From Frankia canadensis (GTDB lineage: Bacteria > Actinomycetota > Actinomycetes > Frankiales > Frankiaceae), in assembly GCF_900197875.1 (NCBI RefSeq), contig NZ_FZMO01000334.1, positions 1 to 64,000 of the forward strand: a stretch of DNA of 64,000 nucleotides, written 5' to 3'. Below the pieces are notes generated by a model. That model made no database searches, was not told the DNA's origin, and saw nothing but the letters and a program-made list of their open reading frames with translations. Positions 34,407 to 43,099 of this stretch are shown piece by piece; the first letter of the stretch is position 1; each line of letters opens with the position of its first letter. A program made the translations under genes and the position numbers.

Positions 34407-35363
34407 ATGAGCGGACCCGTCCCGGCCGTCGGCGTCGACCTGGAGGTCGTTGACGGGCGGGCGGCCGACGTGGGCGGCATCCCGGTGCGCCGCACCCTGC
34501 CCCGCCAGGGGCGGCGGACCGTCGGTGCCTGGTGCTTCGTCGACCAGATGGGCCCGCTGGCGGTCGGCCCGCGGCGCCCGGTCGAGATCGGGCCTCACCC
34601 GCACATCGGGCTCGCCACCGTGACCTGGCTGCTGTCCGGTGGGCTGGTGCACCGGGACAGCCTGGGCAGCAACCAGCCGCTGCGGCCCCGGGAACTCAAC
34701 CTGATGACCGCCGGCAACGGCGTCGCCCACGCCGAGGCGTCCGAGGACGGCGACGGCCAGCTGCACGGCGTGCAGCTGTGGGTCGCCCAACCGGACCGCA
34801 CCCGGCACGGCCCCGCCGACTTCGCCCACCACCCGCACCTGCCCGTCGCCGGCTTCGGCTCGGTCGAGGTGACGGTGCTGCTCGGCGAGCTGGGCGGCGC
34901 GGCCTCCCCGGCTCGCACCGACACGCCTCTGGTCGGAGCCGAGCTCGCCCTGCACGGCGGGGGCGGCGTGCTGCCGCTGCGGCGCGACTTCGAGTACGCC
35001 GTGATCGCCCTCGACGGGGCGGTGCGGATCGGCGCGAACGTCCTGGTCGCCGGCCAGCTGGGCTACCTGCGCCCCGGCCGGGAGGAGCTGCCGATCGGCA
35101 CCGGGCCGGCCGTGGCCGGCGTTCCCGCCAGCGGCACGGGCGGCACGGGCGGCGCCGGTGGGCGTGGCGTGCGGGCGATGCTGCTCGGCGGCGAGCCGTT
35201 TCCCGAGCAGGTGGTCATGTGGTGGAACCTCGTCGCCCGTACCCGCGGCGAGATCGAGGCCGCCCGTGCCGACTGGACGGCGGGTGCCGAGCGGTTCGGC
35301 GCCGTCGCGACCCCGGCGGCCCGCGTCCCCGCACCTGTGCCGATGTGGGTCAGAGCCGGTTGA
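34407..35363 (+). CDS. Pirin-family protein
   Basis: 318 residues with the two-cupin pirin layout. The metal site of the N-terminal domain is visible in EIGPHPHIGLATVTWLLSGG, LVHRDSLGS and NGVAHAEASEDG. The C-terminal cupin begins near residue 175. Its end PFPEQVVMWWNLVARTRGEI is characteristic. Bacterial pirins act as metal-dependent quercetinase-like enzymes or as regulators. An inserted Gly/Thr-rich loop (SGTGGTGGAGGRG) lies in the second domain. Confidence 0.9.
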   Translation: MSGPVPAVGVDLEVVDGRAADVGGIPVRRTLPRQGRRTVGAWCFVDQMGPLAVGPRRPVEIGPHPHIGLATVTWLLSGGLVHRDSLGSNQPLRPRELNLMTAGNGVAHAEASEDGDGQLHGVQLWVAQPDRTRHGPADFAHHPHLPVAGFGSVEVTVLLGELGGAASPARTDTPLVGAELALHGGGGVLPLRRDFEYAVIALDGAVRIGANVLVAGQLGYLRPGREELPIGTGPAVAGVPASGTGGTGGAGGRGVRAMLLGGEPFPEQVVMWWNLVARTRGEIEAARADWTAGAERFGAVATPAARVPAPVPMWVRAG

Positions 35364-35436
35364 CCTGCTCGGCGATCGTCTCGACGTCGGAGTACTTCAT
35401 CCCGAGCAGGCCCGCCTGCTTCCAGCGCACGACCCC
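35350..35436 (-). pseudogene. Orphan C-terminal gene remnant
   Basis: A 28-codon frame reading VRWKQAGLLGMKYSDVETIA then EQVNRL and a stop that overlaps the pirin end by 14 bases. It looks like the conserved tail of a larger protein but is cut by an in-frame stop at 35437-35439. The family was not recognised. Confidence 0.3.
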
Positions 35437-35519
35437 TCAGAATTCGGTACCGGTGTCAGGATACGGCCCGCCCAGCAGTGGCGCCCCGGCCCCACGCGGC
35501 CCCGGTCCGCGCCCCGCGA

Positions 35520-37169
35520 TCAGAAGCTGACCGGCTCGCCGACCCCGCCGGCGCGACTGAGCAGCTCGTCGAGGTCGTACTCGTACCAGCGCCGCATCGG
35601 CTCCGGCGAGCTGCTGCGGCCCCACTCGTACATCCGGCGCTGCGACTCGAAGGAGCCGTCGTGCCAGCGGCGGAGCACGTCCCCGAGGCGCAGCGGGGTC
35701 GGCAGGAAGTCCGCGCCGCCGAGGAGCCCGGCCAGGCGCCCGACGGCGTCCGCCGCGGCGAGCCGGCCCTCCTCCACGTCCACCATCACCCCGCTCAGCG
35801 CGGCGAACAGCGGCTGGAACTCCGGCAGGTCGGGGCAGAAGGTGCCCGGGTGCGGCGCGTCGAGCAGCCGGTCGAACAGCTCGCGGTCGCCCTTCTCCAG
35901 GTAGCCGAAGTACGTGCCGAGGATTCGGGCGATGCCCATGTTCCAGCCCATGAACCAGACCTTCGACCACGCCCGCCACAGGTCGAAGTCGCGGAACGAG
36001 ACGTACGAGCCGTGCACGAGCTTGTCGTTGACGTCGAGGATGGTCTGGTTGAGGGCGTCGATGTGATTGAACCGCTCGGCGGAGAAGTCGTCGTCGTCGA
36101 GCGCGGCCAGCAGGGTCGGGGCGAAGGCGTAGATCACCTGCATCGTGTTGGCCATGCCGCGGGAGAACAGCGCGTCTATCGCACCGGCCGCGTGGCTCAT
36201 CATCGCCCAGCGATCACCGACCGTGCGGCTGCTGGAGTACTGGGTGCGCCCGGTGGACACCCAGTCCCAGGCCGGCCGGGCGCCCGCGAACTGCCGCGCC
36301 ACGCTGGGGAAACGGCTGAGGAAGTCGGCCCACTCCTGGTCGGCGGAGCGGCCCGGCTCCTTGGGGAAGCGCCGGGTGTCGAGGTTGAGCCCGACGCTGC
36401 ACAGCGGGTTGGTGGCGCGCTGGTGGTTGTCGAACGGGATCACCCACAGCCAGCCGCCGTCGAAGATGTGGTGCAGGGTGCCCTGGTGCCACTCGGACGG
36501 CTGCCCGCTCGGGGTGGTGACCTCGTCGAACGGGGTCACGCCGACCATGTGTGTGAACAGCGTGCGGGAGCTCGTCCGGAACCGGCAGGGATCCTCGCGG
36601 AGTCCGAAGGTGGAGGCGAGCACGGAGTTGCGCCCGGACGCGTCGACGACGTACCGGACCCGCAGCCTGTCGCCGGACCGCGTCGTCAGCGTCGCCGCGT
36701 CGGCGCTGAACTCGACCTTCTCCACCCACGTCCGCTGGCGCGGCTCCGCTCCGTACCGGACCGCCGTATAGAACAGGTAGGAGTCGATGTCCTGGCGGTG
36801 CATGTGCATCTCCGGCCCGTTGGGGAACTCGGAGACGTTGCACTGGGTGACTTCCTCGGGGTTCTGGACGTGGCCTTCACGGTGGTACACGAAGCCGAAG
36901 TTGCGCTTGACGCCGCAGGCGGAGGTGACGTGCGAGCGCACTCCCTCGAAGCTGCTCACGTGGGCCAGCTCGGGGACGTCGAACCGCTCCGCCAGGAGTT
37001 TCAGCAGGTAGGTCGTTTCTCCGATCGTAGACTCGCCGAGCGCGAACCTGGGATGACTGCCGCTGTCCACGAGCACCACGCTGTGCCCGTGCCGGGCGAG
37101 GATGTTGGCCAGCGTCGAGCCGGCGATGCCGCTCCCCAGGATCGCAACCGAATAGTCGTATCCGCTCAT
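35520..37169 (-). CDS. Flavin-dependent halogenase
   Basis: 549 residues from the ATG at 37167-37169, preceded by AGGGGG. The FAD-binding motif SVAILGSGIAGSTLANILAR is at the N-terminus. The halogenase signature WxWxIP occurs as GGWLWVIPFDNH near residue 241, and a second flavin segment is GDRWAMMSHAAGAIDALFSRG. Length fits flavin-dependent halogenases acting on phenolic or carrier-bound substrates. The enzyme needs reduced FAD and chloride or bromide; no flavin reductase is in the window. It stands about 3.4 kb from the AHBA cassette, and AHBA is an electron-rich phenol/aniline, so it is a plausible but unproven substrate precursor. Confidence 0.88.
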   Translation of the reverse strand: MSGYDYSVAILGSGIAGSTLANILARHGHSVVLVDSGSHPRFALGESTIGETTYLLKLLAERFDVPELAHVSSFEGVRSHVTSACGVKRNFGFVYHREGHVQNPEEVTQCNVSEFPNGPEMHMHRQDIDSYLFYTAVRYGAEPRQRTWVEKVEFSADAATLTTRSGDRLRVRYVVDASGRNSVLASTFGLREDPCRFRTSSRTLFTHMVGVTPFDEVTTPSGQPSEWHQGTLHHIFDGGWLWVIPFDNHQRATNPLCSVGLNLDTRRFPKEPGRSADQEWADFLSRFPSVARQFAGARPAWDWVSTGRTQYSSSRTVGDRWAMMSHAAGAIDALFSRGMANTMQVIYAFAPTLLAALDDDDFSAERFNHIDALNQTILDVNDKLVHGSYVSFRDFDLWRAWSKVWFMGWNMGIARILGTYFGYLEKGDRELFDRLLDAPHPGTFCPDLPEFQPLFAALSGVMVDVEEGRLAAADAVGRLAGLLGGADFLPTPLRLGDVLRRWHDGSFESQRRMYEWGRSSSPEPMRRWYEYDLDELLSRAGGVGEPVSF

Positions 37170-37342
37170 GACGAGACCCCCTGATGGCTTCTCCACGGAG
37201 TGGGCCGGCCGCGTCCCCCGCGTCCCACAAAGATCGCAATTATCGCAACCGGTAGACAAATAACACTTAACCATCTCGACGGGGTGTGCGAACCATAAAC
37301 GCCGCATCAATGCCACCCGGTCAGCGGGTGCCCGAAAAGGAC

Positions 37343-37362
37343 CGATATACTCCGCTATATCG
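37343..37362. promoter_or_regulatory. Palindrome in the AT-rich halogenase upstream region
   Basis: CGATATA-n6-TATATCG, perfect 7-base arms, within the AT-richest stretch of this neighbourhood (37225-37385). It lies about 175 bases upstream of the halogenase and just after the stop of the small gene at 37387. It is either a regulator site or a terminator stem. Confidence 0.45.
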
Positions 37363-37386
37363 AAGACATGGCGAATTGGGTTCTTG

Positions 37387-37674
37387 TCATGAGAGATCGT
37401 CTTTGTTCGGCCCGCTCGCCGGGGGTGGCGGGGGGATCGTCGCCGGCGCCGCGGGCTGCCTGTCCCGGGTGGGCGCGGACGCACCGCCGGCCTGTCGGAT
37501 CTCGACCAGGCGGACGGATCGCCAGTTGACCAGCATGGTTCGGCCGTCGGCCAGATGGAGCTGCTCGACCTCGCAGCGGAAGACCGCCTGGGCGACCCGT
37601 CGGCGCAGCTCCTCCGGATCGGTCCCCGCCGGCAGCGGATAGGGCTGCCCGTCGATCAGGATCTGCACTTCCAC
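37387..37674 (-). CDS. Small hypothetical protein
   Basis: 95 residues from a GTG at 37672-37674. A compact first part (VEVQILIDGQPYPLPAGTDP, ELRRRVAQAVFRCEVEQLHL, TMLVNWRSVRLVEIR) looks like a small beta-rich fold, followed by a disordered Pro-rich tail. Family not recognised. It points toward the halogenase. Confidence 0.55.
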   Translation of the reverse strand: MEVQILIDGQPYPLPAGTDPEELRRRVAQAVFRCEVEQLHLADGRTMLVNWRSVRLVEIRQAGGASAPTRDRQPAAPATIPPPPPASGPNKDDLS

Positions 37675-37795
37675 CGCCCAACAGTCGCACACGTGTTCGA
37701 TCGTGGCAAGGTTGGGGGTGGCCGAGTGGGTGGCGCGCGGTCCGCGGCGGCCATCACGCGAGTGGGGAGGGGCGAGTGGCGGGAAAGGGACGAAC

Positions 37796-38491
37796 GTGAG
37801 CGCCGTCGGCGCGGCGGGCGCGGGCGGCCCGCGCTCCCCGCTGGCCCGGGTCTTCGACGACGCTCTGGTCACCGCGGGCGCCCGGGCGGATCCCGGCGAG
37901 CGGGTGGCGGCCTTCGTGGACCTCGCCCGGCGCTACCAGGAGCCTGGGCGGCACTACCACACGCTGCGGCACGTGGCCGAGATGACGGCCGCCCTGCGGG
38001 TGCTGCTCGCCGCCGAGCGGCCTGCGCCCGCGGCCCGGTCCTCGCCCGAGGGTGCGACCGTCCATGCCTGCGTGCTCGCCGGCTACTTCCACGACGCCGT
38101 CCTCGTGCCGCGGCGGATCGACAACGAGCAGCGCTCCGCCCAGCTCGCGGTAGCGGTCCTCGAACGCCTGGGCTGTCCCGGGCAGGTGGGGGAGACGGTG
38201 GCACGCCTGGTGCTGGCCACCGCCGCGCACCGCTCGCACCAGCCGGACGAGGCGCTCGTCAACGACGCGGACCTGCGGATCCTGTCCCGGCACCCGGCCG
38301 CCTACGACCAGTACGTCCGCCGTGTCCGCCGCGAGTACGGGGGCCTCGACGACCAGGTGTGGCGGGCGGGGCGCGGCGCGGTCGTGCGCGCCCTGCTGAG
38401 CGGTCCCGTCTACGCGACGGCCTGGGCACGCCGTGCCTGGGAGCCCACGGCCCGGCTCAACCTGCTCCGCGAGCTCGACGCGCTCGGCTGA
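37796..38491 (+). CDS. HD-type metal-dependent phosphohydrolase-like protein
   Basis: 231 residues from a GTG behind AAAGGGA. The motif RHYHTLRHVAEM with paired His, then LAGYFHDAVLVPRRIDNEQR, and later HRSHQPDEALVNDADLRIL give the His/His-Asp/Asp pattern of the predicted HD-superfamily group (COG4339 type). Substrate unknown; related proteins are thought to act on nucleotides. Confidence 0.82.
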   Translation: MSAVGAAGAGGPRSPLARVFDDALVTAGARADPGERVAAFVDLARRYQEPGRHYHTLRHVAEMTAALRVLLAAERPAPAARSSPEGATVHACVLAGYFHDAVLVPRRIDNEQRSAQLAVAVLERLGCPGQVGETVARLVLATAAHRSHQPDEALVNDADLRILSRHPAAYDQYVRRVRREYGGLDDQVWRAGRGAVVRALLSGPVYATAWARRAWEPTARLNLLRELDALG

Positions 38492-38509
38492 CGCCACCGA
38501 GCGCCGGCG

Positions 38510-39004
38510 TCACCGCCGGCCCGGATGGTCGCCGGCAGCGGGGGGCGGGTACCGCCGCGCGCAGGCCGTCGCCAGCACACAGGTCAGCAGCAGGCCGCTG
38601 ATGACCGGCCCGGCGCTGAAATCCGTCGGCGACGGTTGCAGCCCCGGCCACGTCACCGCGTAGAGGCCGAGCGAGCCGGCGGCGCCCGCCCCGGTCGTGG
38701 CGAGCCGATAGCGGCGCAGGACGGGAACCCCGGCGACGCCGGCCGCGCCGCACGCGTGACCGAGCACGGCGACGGCGAGCAGGAGCCCGCCGGTGGTCCG
38801 GACCGCGGCGGCGGGCAGCCAGTCCAACAGCCGGGAGGCGCCGTCCCAGCCGTAGCGCTCACCCGGCGTGCCGGTCGGCGCCCCCGGCCAGACCAGCAGA
38901 TGAACGAGCCCGTAGCAGAGCAGCATCGAGCCGGCGGCCGCGGCGGACAGCCGGCGCGCCGCGTCGGAGACGACGGGATGATCCCGAAGCCGGGAACCGC
39001 TCAC
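38510..39004 (-). CDS. Small integral membrane protein
   Basis: 164 residues with four hydrophobic helices (for example SAAAAGSMLLCYGLVHLLVW and TTGGLLLAVAVLGHACGAAG). The GTG start overlaps the selA stop (GTGA), so it is co-translated with it. No family recognised; no Cys pair or other catalytic motif stands out. Confidence 0.7.
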   Translation of the reverse strand: MSGSRLRDHPVVSDAARRLSAAAAGSMLLCYGLVHLLVWPGAPTGTPGERYGWDGASRLLDWLPAAAVRTTGGLLLAVAVLGHACGAAGVAGVPVLRRYRLATTGAGAAGSLGLYAVTWPGLQPSPTDFSAGPVISGLLLTCVLATACARRYPPPAAGDHPGRR

Positions 39005-40767
39005 GGGGTGTGCCGCCCCGATGTGGACGGCGGCGGAATGGTCGCGGACTCGACGGTGTCCATCTCCGCCGTCTCGAGCGGGGCGGTGGACGCGGGCGGG
39101 AGCGGACCGAGGAGCGGACAGGAGGTGGTGTCGTCGGTCGCGGTGAGGGCGGCGCGAGCGGTCGAGGCCGGGGGCCCGTCCAACGTCGCGACCGCGGCGA
39201 GGACACCCCCTTCCGGCGCGCAGGTGTGCGCCGGGCGGCTGCTCGGGGCCGCGCCGGGCGGGTGCTGCGGGGGTAGATGCCGTGCCGACGGGTGCGACGC
39301 CGGGCCAGGTCGACCCGGTGGTTGTTCCATGTGTGTCGGTGGGGCATCCGGGCGGGTGGTGCTGGGGCGAGGCGTCGTCCCGGGCGGCTCGGGCGCGTGC
39401 GACGGCCCGGAGGGCGGGGTGGACACGGCTCGGTGCGCCGCCGACGGGTGGGGCGCCAGCACCCGCGTCGTCGTGGTGCCGCGCGGCGCGGTCGGCGGGT
39501 CGGTGTGGCCGGTCGCGCCGGCGGCGGTGGCCGCGGCGAGGACGGCGGCGGCGAGCACCGGATCGAGCTCCGGCGGGACGGTGCGCAGGTCGAGCAGGCA
39601 GCAGCCGTGCTCGACGCGGCCGAGCACGGCGGGCTCACCGTGGCGCAGCGGTGCCGCCACGGCGGCGTCCAGTGCTACGGCCGCGCTGGGCAGTTCGGCG
39701 CCGATGGTGACGGGCCAGCGCCGATACCCGGTCTCGGCGCCGGCGGGGACGGCGGCGGCAGCGGCCCCGTCGTCCACGAACGCCCGTCCGGCCACGGCGG
39801 ACGCGGCGATTCCGGCGCGGCGCAGCCAGGCCGCGAGCGTCTCGGCGCGCGCGGTCAGCCGCTCCGGATGGGCCCGCAGGGCGCGGCCCGTCGGCGAGTC
39901 GCCCTGGCGCAGCGTCGCCTCGAGCGCGGCGAGGGTGAGCTTGCCGGCTCGCAGCGCCCGGGACATGGGATGCCGCCGCATCCGGTCGATCAGGTCCGCG
40001 CGCCCGAACAGCAGGCCGCACTGCGGACCGCCGAGGAGTTTGTCGCCGCTGGCCGTGACCACGCCGACGCCCGCGTCCAGCCAGGTCGTCACGTCCGGCT
40101 CCGCGGCCAGCAACGGCTCGGGACGGAGCAGGCCGGAGCCGCAGTCGCCGACGAGCGGCACCGCGAAGTCGGCGCACAGCGCGGCGAGATCGCCGACGCC
40201 GGGCCGGTCGGTGAAGCCGACGACCTGGTAGCCGGCCGGGTGCACGCGGAGCACGAAGCCCGTCTCGGGCCCGATCGCGTCGGCGTAGTCGCCGAGGGTC
40301 GTGTGGTTGGTGGTGCCGACCTCGCGCAGCCGGGCTCCCGCGGCGACCAGGAGATCCGGCAGCCGGAATCCGTCGGTGGTCTCCAGCAGTTCGCCCCGGC
40401 TGACGACGATCTCCCGCTGGCCGGCGAGGGCCGCGGCGGACAGGGCGAGGGCCGCGGCGTTGTTGTTCACCACGTGTACCGCGGCCGCCGCCGGCACCGC
40501 GGCGGCCATGGCCGCGTGGGCCGTCCGCCCCCGGCGGTCCCGGCGGCCGGTGTGGAGATCGAGCTCCAGATCGGTCGTGCCGGCGGCCAGATCGACGGCC
40601 GCCCGGGCTGCCGCCGACAGGGGTGCCCGGCCGAGCGCGCCGTGCAGCAGTACCCCGGTGGCATTGATCACCGGGCGCAGCCCGGTCACGGTGCGGGCGA
40701 GCGCCACCGGCGCCGGTACCGGATCCTCGGCGGCGTCGGAGCGGGGAGGGGCCAGATCGTCAATCAC
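39001..40767 (-). CDS. selA: SelA-like selenocysteine synthase (L-seryl-tRNA(Sec) selenium transferase), atypical ends
   Basis: The core matches SelA: VINATGVLLHGALGRAPLS, VHVVNNNAAALAL, GTTNHTTLGDYADAIG and the PLP lysine in TASGDKLLGGPQCGLLFGR (near residue 240 from the GTG at 40765-40767). SelA converts Ser-tRNA(Sec) to Sec-tRNA(Sec). Only about 40 residues precede the first core motif, so the N-terminal tRNA-binding region of typical SelA is mostly missing. After about residue 415 there is a disordered Pro/Thr/Ser tail of some 170 residues. No selB, selD or tRNA-Sec was found in the window. It may be a SelA homolog with another PLP function. The frame is open upstream to 40908 without a better start. 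Confidence 0.75.
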   Translation of the reverse strand: MIDDLAPPRSDAAEDPVPAPVALARTVTGLRPVINATGVLLHGALGRAPLSAAARAAVDLAAGTTDLELDLHTGRRDRRGRTAHAAMAAAVPAAAAVHVVNNNAAALALSAAALAGQREIVVSRGELLETTDGFRLPDLLVAAGARLREVGTTNHTTLGDYADAIGPETGFVLRVHPAGYQVVGFTDRPGVGDLAALCADFAVPLVGDCGSGLLRPEPLLAAEPDVTTWLDAGVGVVTASGDKLLGGPQCGLLFGRADLIDRMRRHPMSRALRAGKLTLAALEATLRQGDSPTGRALRAHPERLTARAETLAAWLRRAGIAASAVAGRAFVDDGAAAAAVPAGAETGYRRWPVTIGAELPSAAVALDAAVAAPLRHGEPAVLGRVEHGCCLLDLRTVPPELDPVLAAAVLAAATAAGATGHTDPPTAPRGTTTTRVLAPHPSAAHRAVSTPPSGPSHAPEPPGTTPRPSTTRPDAPPTHMEQPPGRPGPASHPSARHLPPQHPPGAAPSSRPAHTCAPEGGVLAAVATLDGPPASTARAALTATDDTTSCPLLGPLPPASTAPLETAEMDTVESATIPPPSTSGRHTP

Positions 40768-40895
40768 TTCACGTAAATCTAGTGACGCAATCCGTGATGT
40801 CCATGCGGGTTGCCGTCCCGCGGATGTGTCTTCGTGTGTTCCTCTGAAATGTCCAGGTGGCGGCTTCCGGCGTGATGCGTGCCATCCGCCGGTCG

Positions 40896-41155
40896 GGTAG
40901 CCTCTCACCCCGAAGGGGAGTAGCCCCGCCGAGCGATGCAGCGTCGGCGCGCGGCCACGCCGATCCGCACCGGGTCGGCGGCGGCGTGTGCGCCGGGCTG
41001 CCTCGAGCGGCCCGGTGCGTCGACATACTGGCGTCCGCTGGATCGGCCCGTCGCGGGCCGGGCCGTCGGCGCCCGGCGGCCGGGCCCGGCCGCGATGGTC
41101 GGGTGGGCGAGACCTTCGACACGGCAGCCATGCCGGGTCGAAGGCGTCTCCCCGC
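40896..41155 (+). ncRNA. yybP-ykoY manganese riboswitch
   Basis: The conserved 5' element GGGGAGTAGCC is at 40915-40925. The conserved 3' element, CGAGACCTTCG followed by GCATGCCGGGTCGAAGG-like sequence (CCATGCCGGGTCGAAGG), is at 41108-41143. The arms GACCTTCGAC and GTCGAAGG pair. The intervening variable helix is GC-rich and long. It ends about 30 bases before a GDT1-family transporter, the usual target of this Mn(II)-sensing RNA. Exact ends are approximate. Confidence 0.85.
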
Positions 41156-41186
41156 TCACGACCTGGCCCGATCGAGAGGTTCCGGC

Positions 41187-41834
41187 GTGAGTATCACCGC
41201 GGCATTAGTCACCTTCGGCGTCATCTTCCTCGCCGAACTACCCGACAAGACGATGGTCGCGAGCCTCGTGCTGGGAAGCCGGTTCCGGCCCCTGTACGTC
41301 TGGGTGGGAGTGGCGGCGGCGTTCGTCATCCACGTGACCGTGGCGGTGGCGGCGGGCAGTGCCTTCTCCCTGCTGCCGAACCGGCTCGTGGACGCGATCA
41401 CGGCGCTGCTGTTCCTGGCCGGGGCCGTCCTCGTGCTCCGCGAGGGTCACCAGGACGGGGAACCAGCCGGGACGCAGGCCGGCGCCGCCGCGACGCCGGC
41501 CTCTCCGGAGGGGGCCGAGGCTCCCGCGCCCGGCCGCGCCACCGCCACCGCCACCCCGTTCTGGCGGGTGGCCGCCACCTCCTTCGGTGTCGTCTTCCTC
41601 GCCGAGCTCGGCGACCTCACCCAGATCTCGACGGCGAACCTGGCCGCCCGGTTCGACGCGCCTGTCGCCGTCTGGCTCGGCGCGGTGCTGGCGCTGTGGA
41701 CCGTGGCCGGGCTTGCCATCGCCGGCGGGCGCGGGCTGCTGCGGCTGATACCGATCTCCATGATCACCCGGATCGCCGCGGCGGCGTTCCTCGTGCTCGC
41801 CGTCATCTCGGGGATCGAGGTGGTGCGCGGGTAG
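41187..41834 (+). CDS. TMEM165/GDT1-family transporter, probable Mn(II) exporter
   Basis: 215 residues from a GTG behind GAGAGG. Two homologous halves of about three membrane helices each. The first half has FLAELPDKTMVASLVLGSRF and the second FLAELGDLTQISTANLAARF, the duplicated E-x-G/P-D-x-T/S family motifs that line the ion path. A Pro/Ala-rich cytoplasmic loop joins them. Family members move Mn2+ or Ca2+; the riboswitch upstream argues for Mn2+ export under high manganese. Confidence 0.9.
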   Translation: MSITAALVTFGVIFLAELPDKTMVASLVLGSRFRPLYVWVGVAAAFVIHVTVAVAAGSAFSLLPNRLVDAITALLFLAGAVLVLREGHQDGEPAGTQAGAAATPASPEGAEAPAPGRATATATPFWRVAATSFGVVFLAELGDLTQISTANLAARFDAPVAVWLGAVLALWTVAGLAIAGGRGLLRLIPISMITRIAAAAFLVLAVISGIEVVRG

Positions 41835-41855
41835 GCGGCGCCGCCGCCGAGCCGA

Positions 41856-42362
41856 TCACCGGGCGGGACCGGACCGGGACGGCCAACGAGGGTCGTCAGT
41901 GGCGAAGACGAGCACGACGTCCGTGTCCGAGGAGAAGTCGACGAGACGGGACGCGGCGGGCAGCGGCGCGAGGGTGCGCCGCAGTTCCGCCGCCGCGCAC
42001 CCCTCCGGTACCGCGACCACGTACCGCTCGTGGCGCTCGGGCGGCCGGTCGGCTCCGGCGCTGGTCGGCTCCGCGGCGGCGGGGTTCGCCCGCTCGGCGT
42101 GGGCGGGCTGGGCGTCCGCGGCCTCGGTCAGCGTCTGCGCGAGCCGGCGCGCCTCCTCCGGCCGCAGCCGCAGGACGGCCGGGGTGGCGCCGGGCGCCTG
42201 GGCGCCGAGCAGGACGAGCGGTCGCCGCGCCGTCATGCCGGGGGGCGGGCCGACGGAGACGGCCGCGCCCTCGGCGGTGTAGAGGTGGGTGGCGAGGTCG
42301 GCGGGAGGGACGGCGTCCGGGGGAACGACGTCACCGCGGGACCAGGGCGGGTTGATGTTCAT
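41856..42362 (-). CDS. Hypothetical protein
   Basis: 168 residues starting MNINPPWSRGDVVPPDAVPP. The middle part (RRPLVLLGAQAPGATPAVLR, EEARRLAQTLTEAADAQ) and a C-terminal compact part (RYVVAVPEGCAAAELRRTLA) look protein-like, with disordered linkers. No family recognised. Confidence 0.6.
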   Translation of the reverse strand: MNINPPWSRGDVVPPDAVPPADLATHLYTAEGAAVSVGPPPGMTARRPLVLLGAQAPGATPAVLRLRPEEARRLAQTLTEAADAQPAHAERANPAAAEPTSAGADRPPERHERYVVAVPEGCAAAELRRTLAPLPAASRLVDFSSDTDVVLVFATDDPRWPSRSGPAR

Positions 42363-42661
42363 GAACAGACGTTCTCATCGGACGACGTGTGATCCCATCC
42401 CGCCAGACGGGGAGAAGTCGGGGGGTAAGGCCGGCGATCGGCCCGGGAGGGTCGTGGCGAGCGAGCGGCCAGGGGGAGTCGGGTGTCGGTCCGGTGTGAG
42501 AAAGGCCGCTTCCCAGTGGGAATTCGGCGGGTGTGGGAGGGGCGTGGTCGGGGTAGGCCCGCAACGTCGCGCTTGCCAGGGGCACGACGCGTGGTGGGAG
42601 GCAGCCCGGCCGGCTTCTCGCGGCGCCCAGGCCGTCCGGTCGTCAGCGGAGCCATGGAGCC

Positions 42662-43021
42662 ATGGAGCCAAGTGTTCGGGTCGAGGTGACCGGTCGAGAC
42701 GCCATCGTCGTGCACCCGGTGGGTGACATCGACTACTCGTCGCTGGATCCCCTGCGGGAGGCACTGCTCGACGCCCGGGTCGCCGGCGTTCGGGACATCG
42801 TCGTGGACCTGGCGGAGGTCAGCTTCCTCGACTCCCAGGGGCTGGCGGTGATCCTGTTCGCCCACCAGCGCCAGCGATCGGCCGGCGGCCGGCTGGCGCT
42901 GCGCAACCTCAACGAGGACGGTTACCGGCTGCTCACCGTCACCAACCTGACCTCTGTCATCGACGTCGACCAGGGCGGCCCGGCGACGGCGTCCGGCGTG
43001 GCGAGCCGGCGCGGAGCATGA
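42662..43021 (+). CDS. Anti-sigma factor antagonist (STAS domain)
   Basis: 119 residues, one STAS domain. The phosphorylation segment VSFLDSQGLAVILFAHQRQR carries the conserved DS pair, and the N-terminus has VVHPVGDIDYSSLDPLREAL. Such proteins bind anti-sigma kinases when unphosphorylated and free the sigma factor. No anti-sigma kinase gene is adjacent. Tandem ATGGAGCC units precede the start, so a start at 42654 is also possible in another frame only. The 300 bases before it hold no gene that could be supported. Confidence 0.88.
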   Translation: MEPSVRVEVTGRDAIVVHPVGDIDYSSLDPLREALLDARVAGVRDIVVDLAEVSFLDSQGLAVILFAHQRQRSAGGRLALRNLNEDGYRLLTVTNLTSVIDVDQGGPATASGVASRRGA

Positions 43022-43099
43022 CCTGACGATCCCGCCCCGCCGGGGACGGCGCGCCCGCGGTGACGGGCCGGCGAAGTCTCCCGCCCGGGCGGGGCGGCC

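Noticed and set aside
35438-35451. GAATTC/GGTACC sites next to each other, suggesting a cloning scar
   Set aside because: No vector-like sequence on either side; chance occurrence is sufficient.
40768-41186. Possible tRNA-Sec next to selA
   Set aside because: No T-loop or TCA anticodon arrangement was found; the conserved elements here belong to the yybP-ykoY riboswitch.
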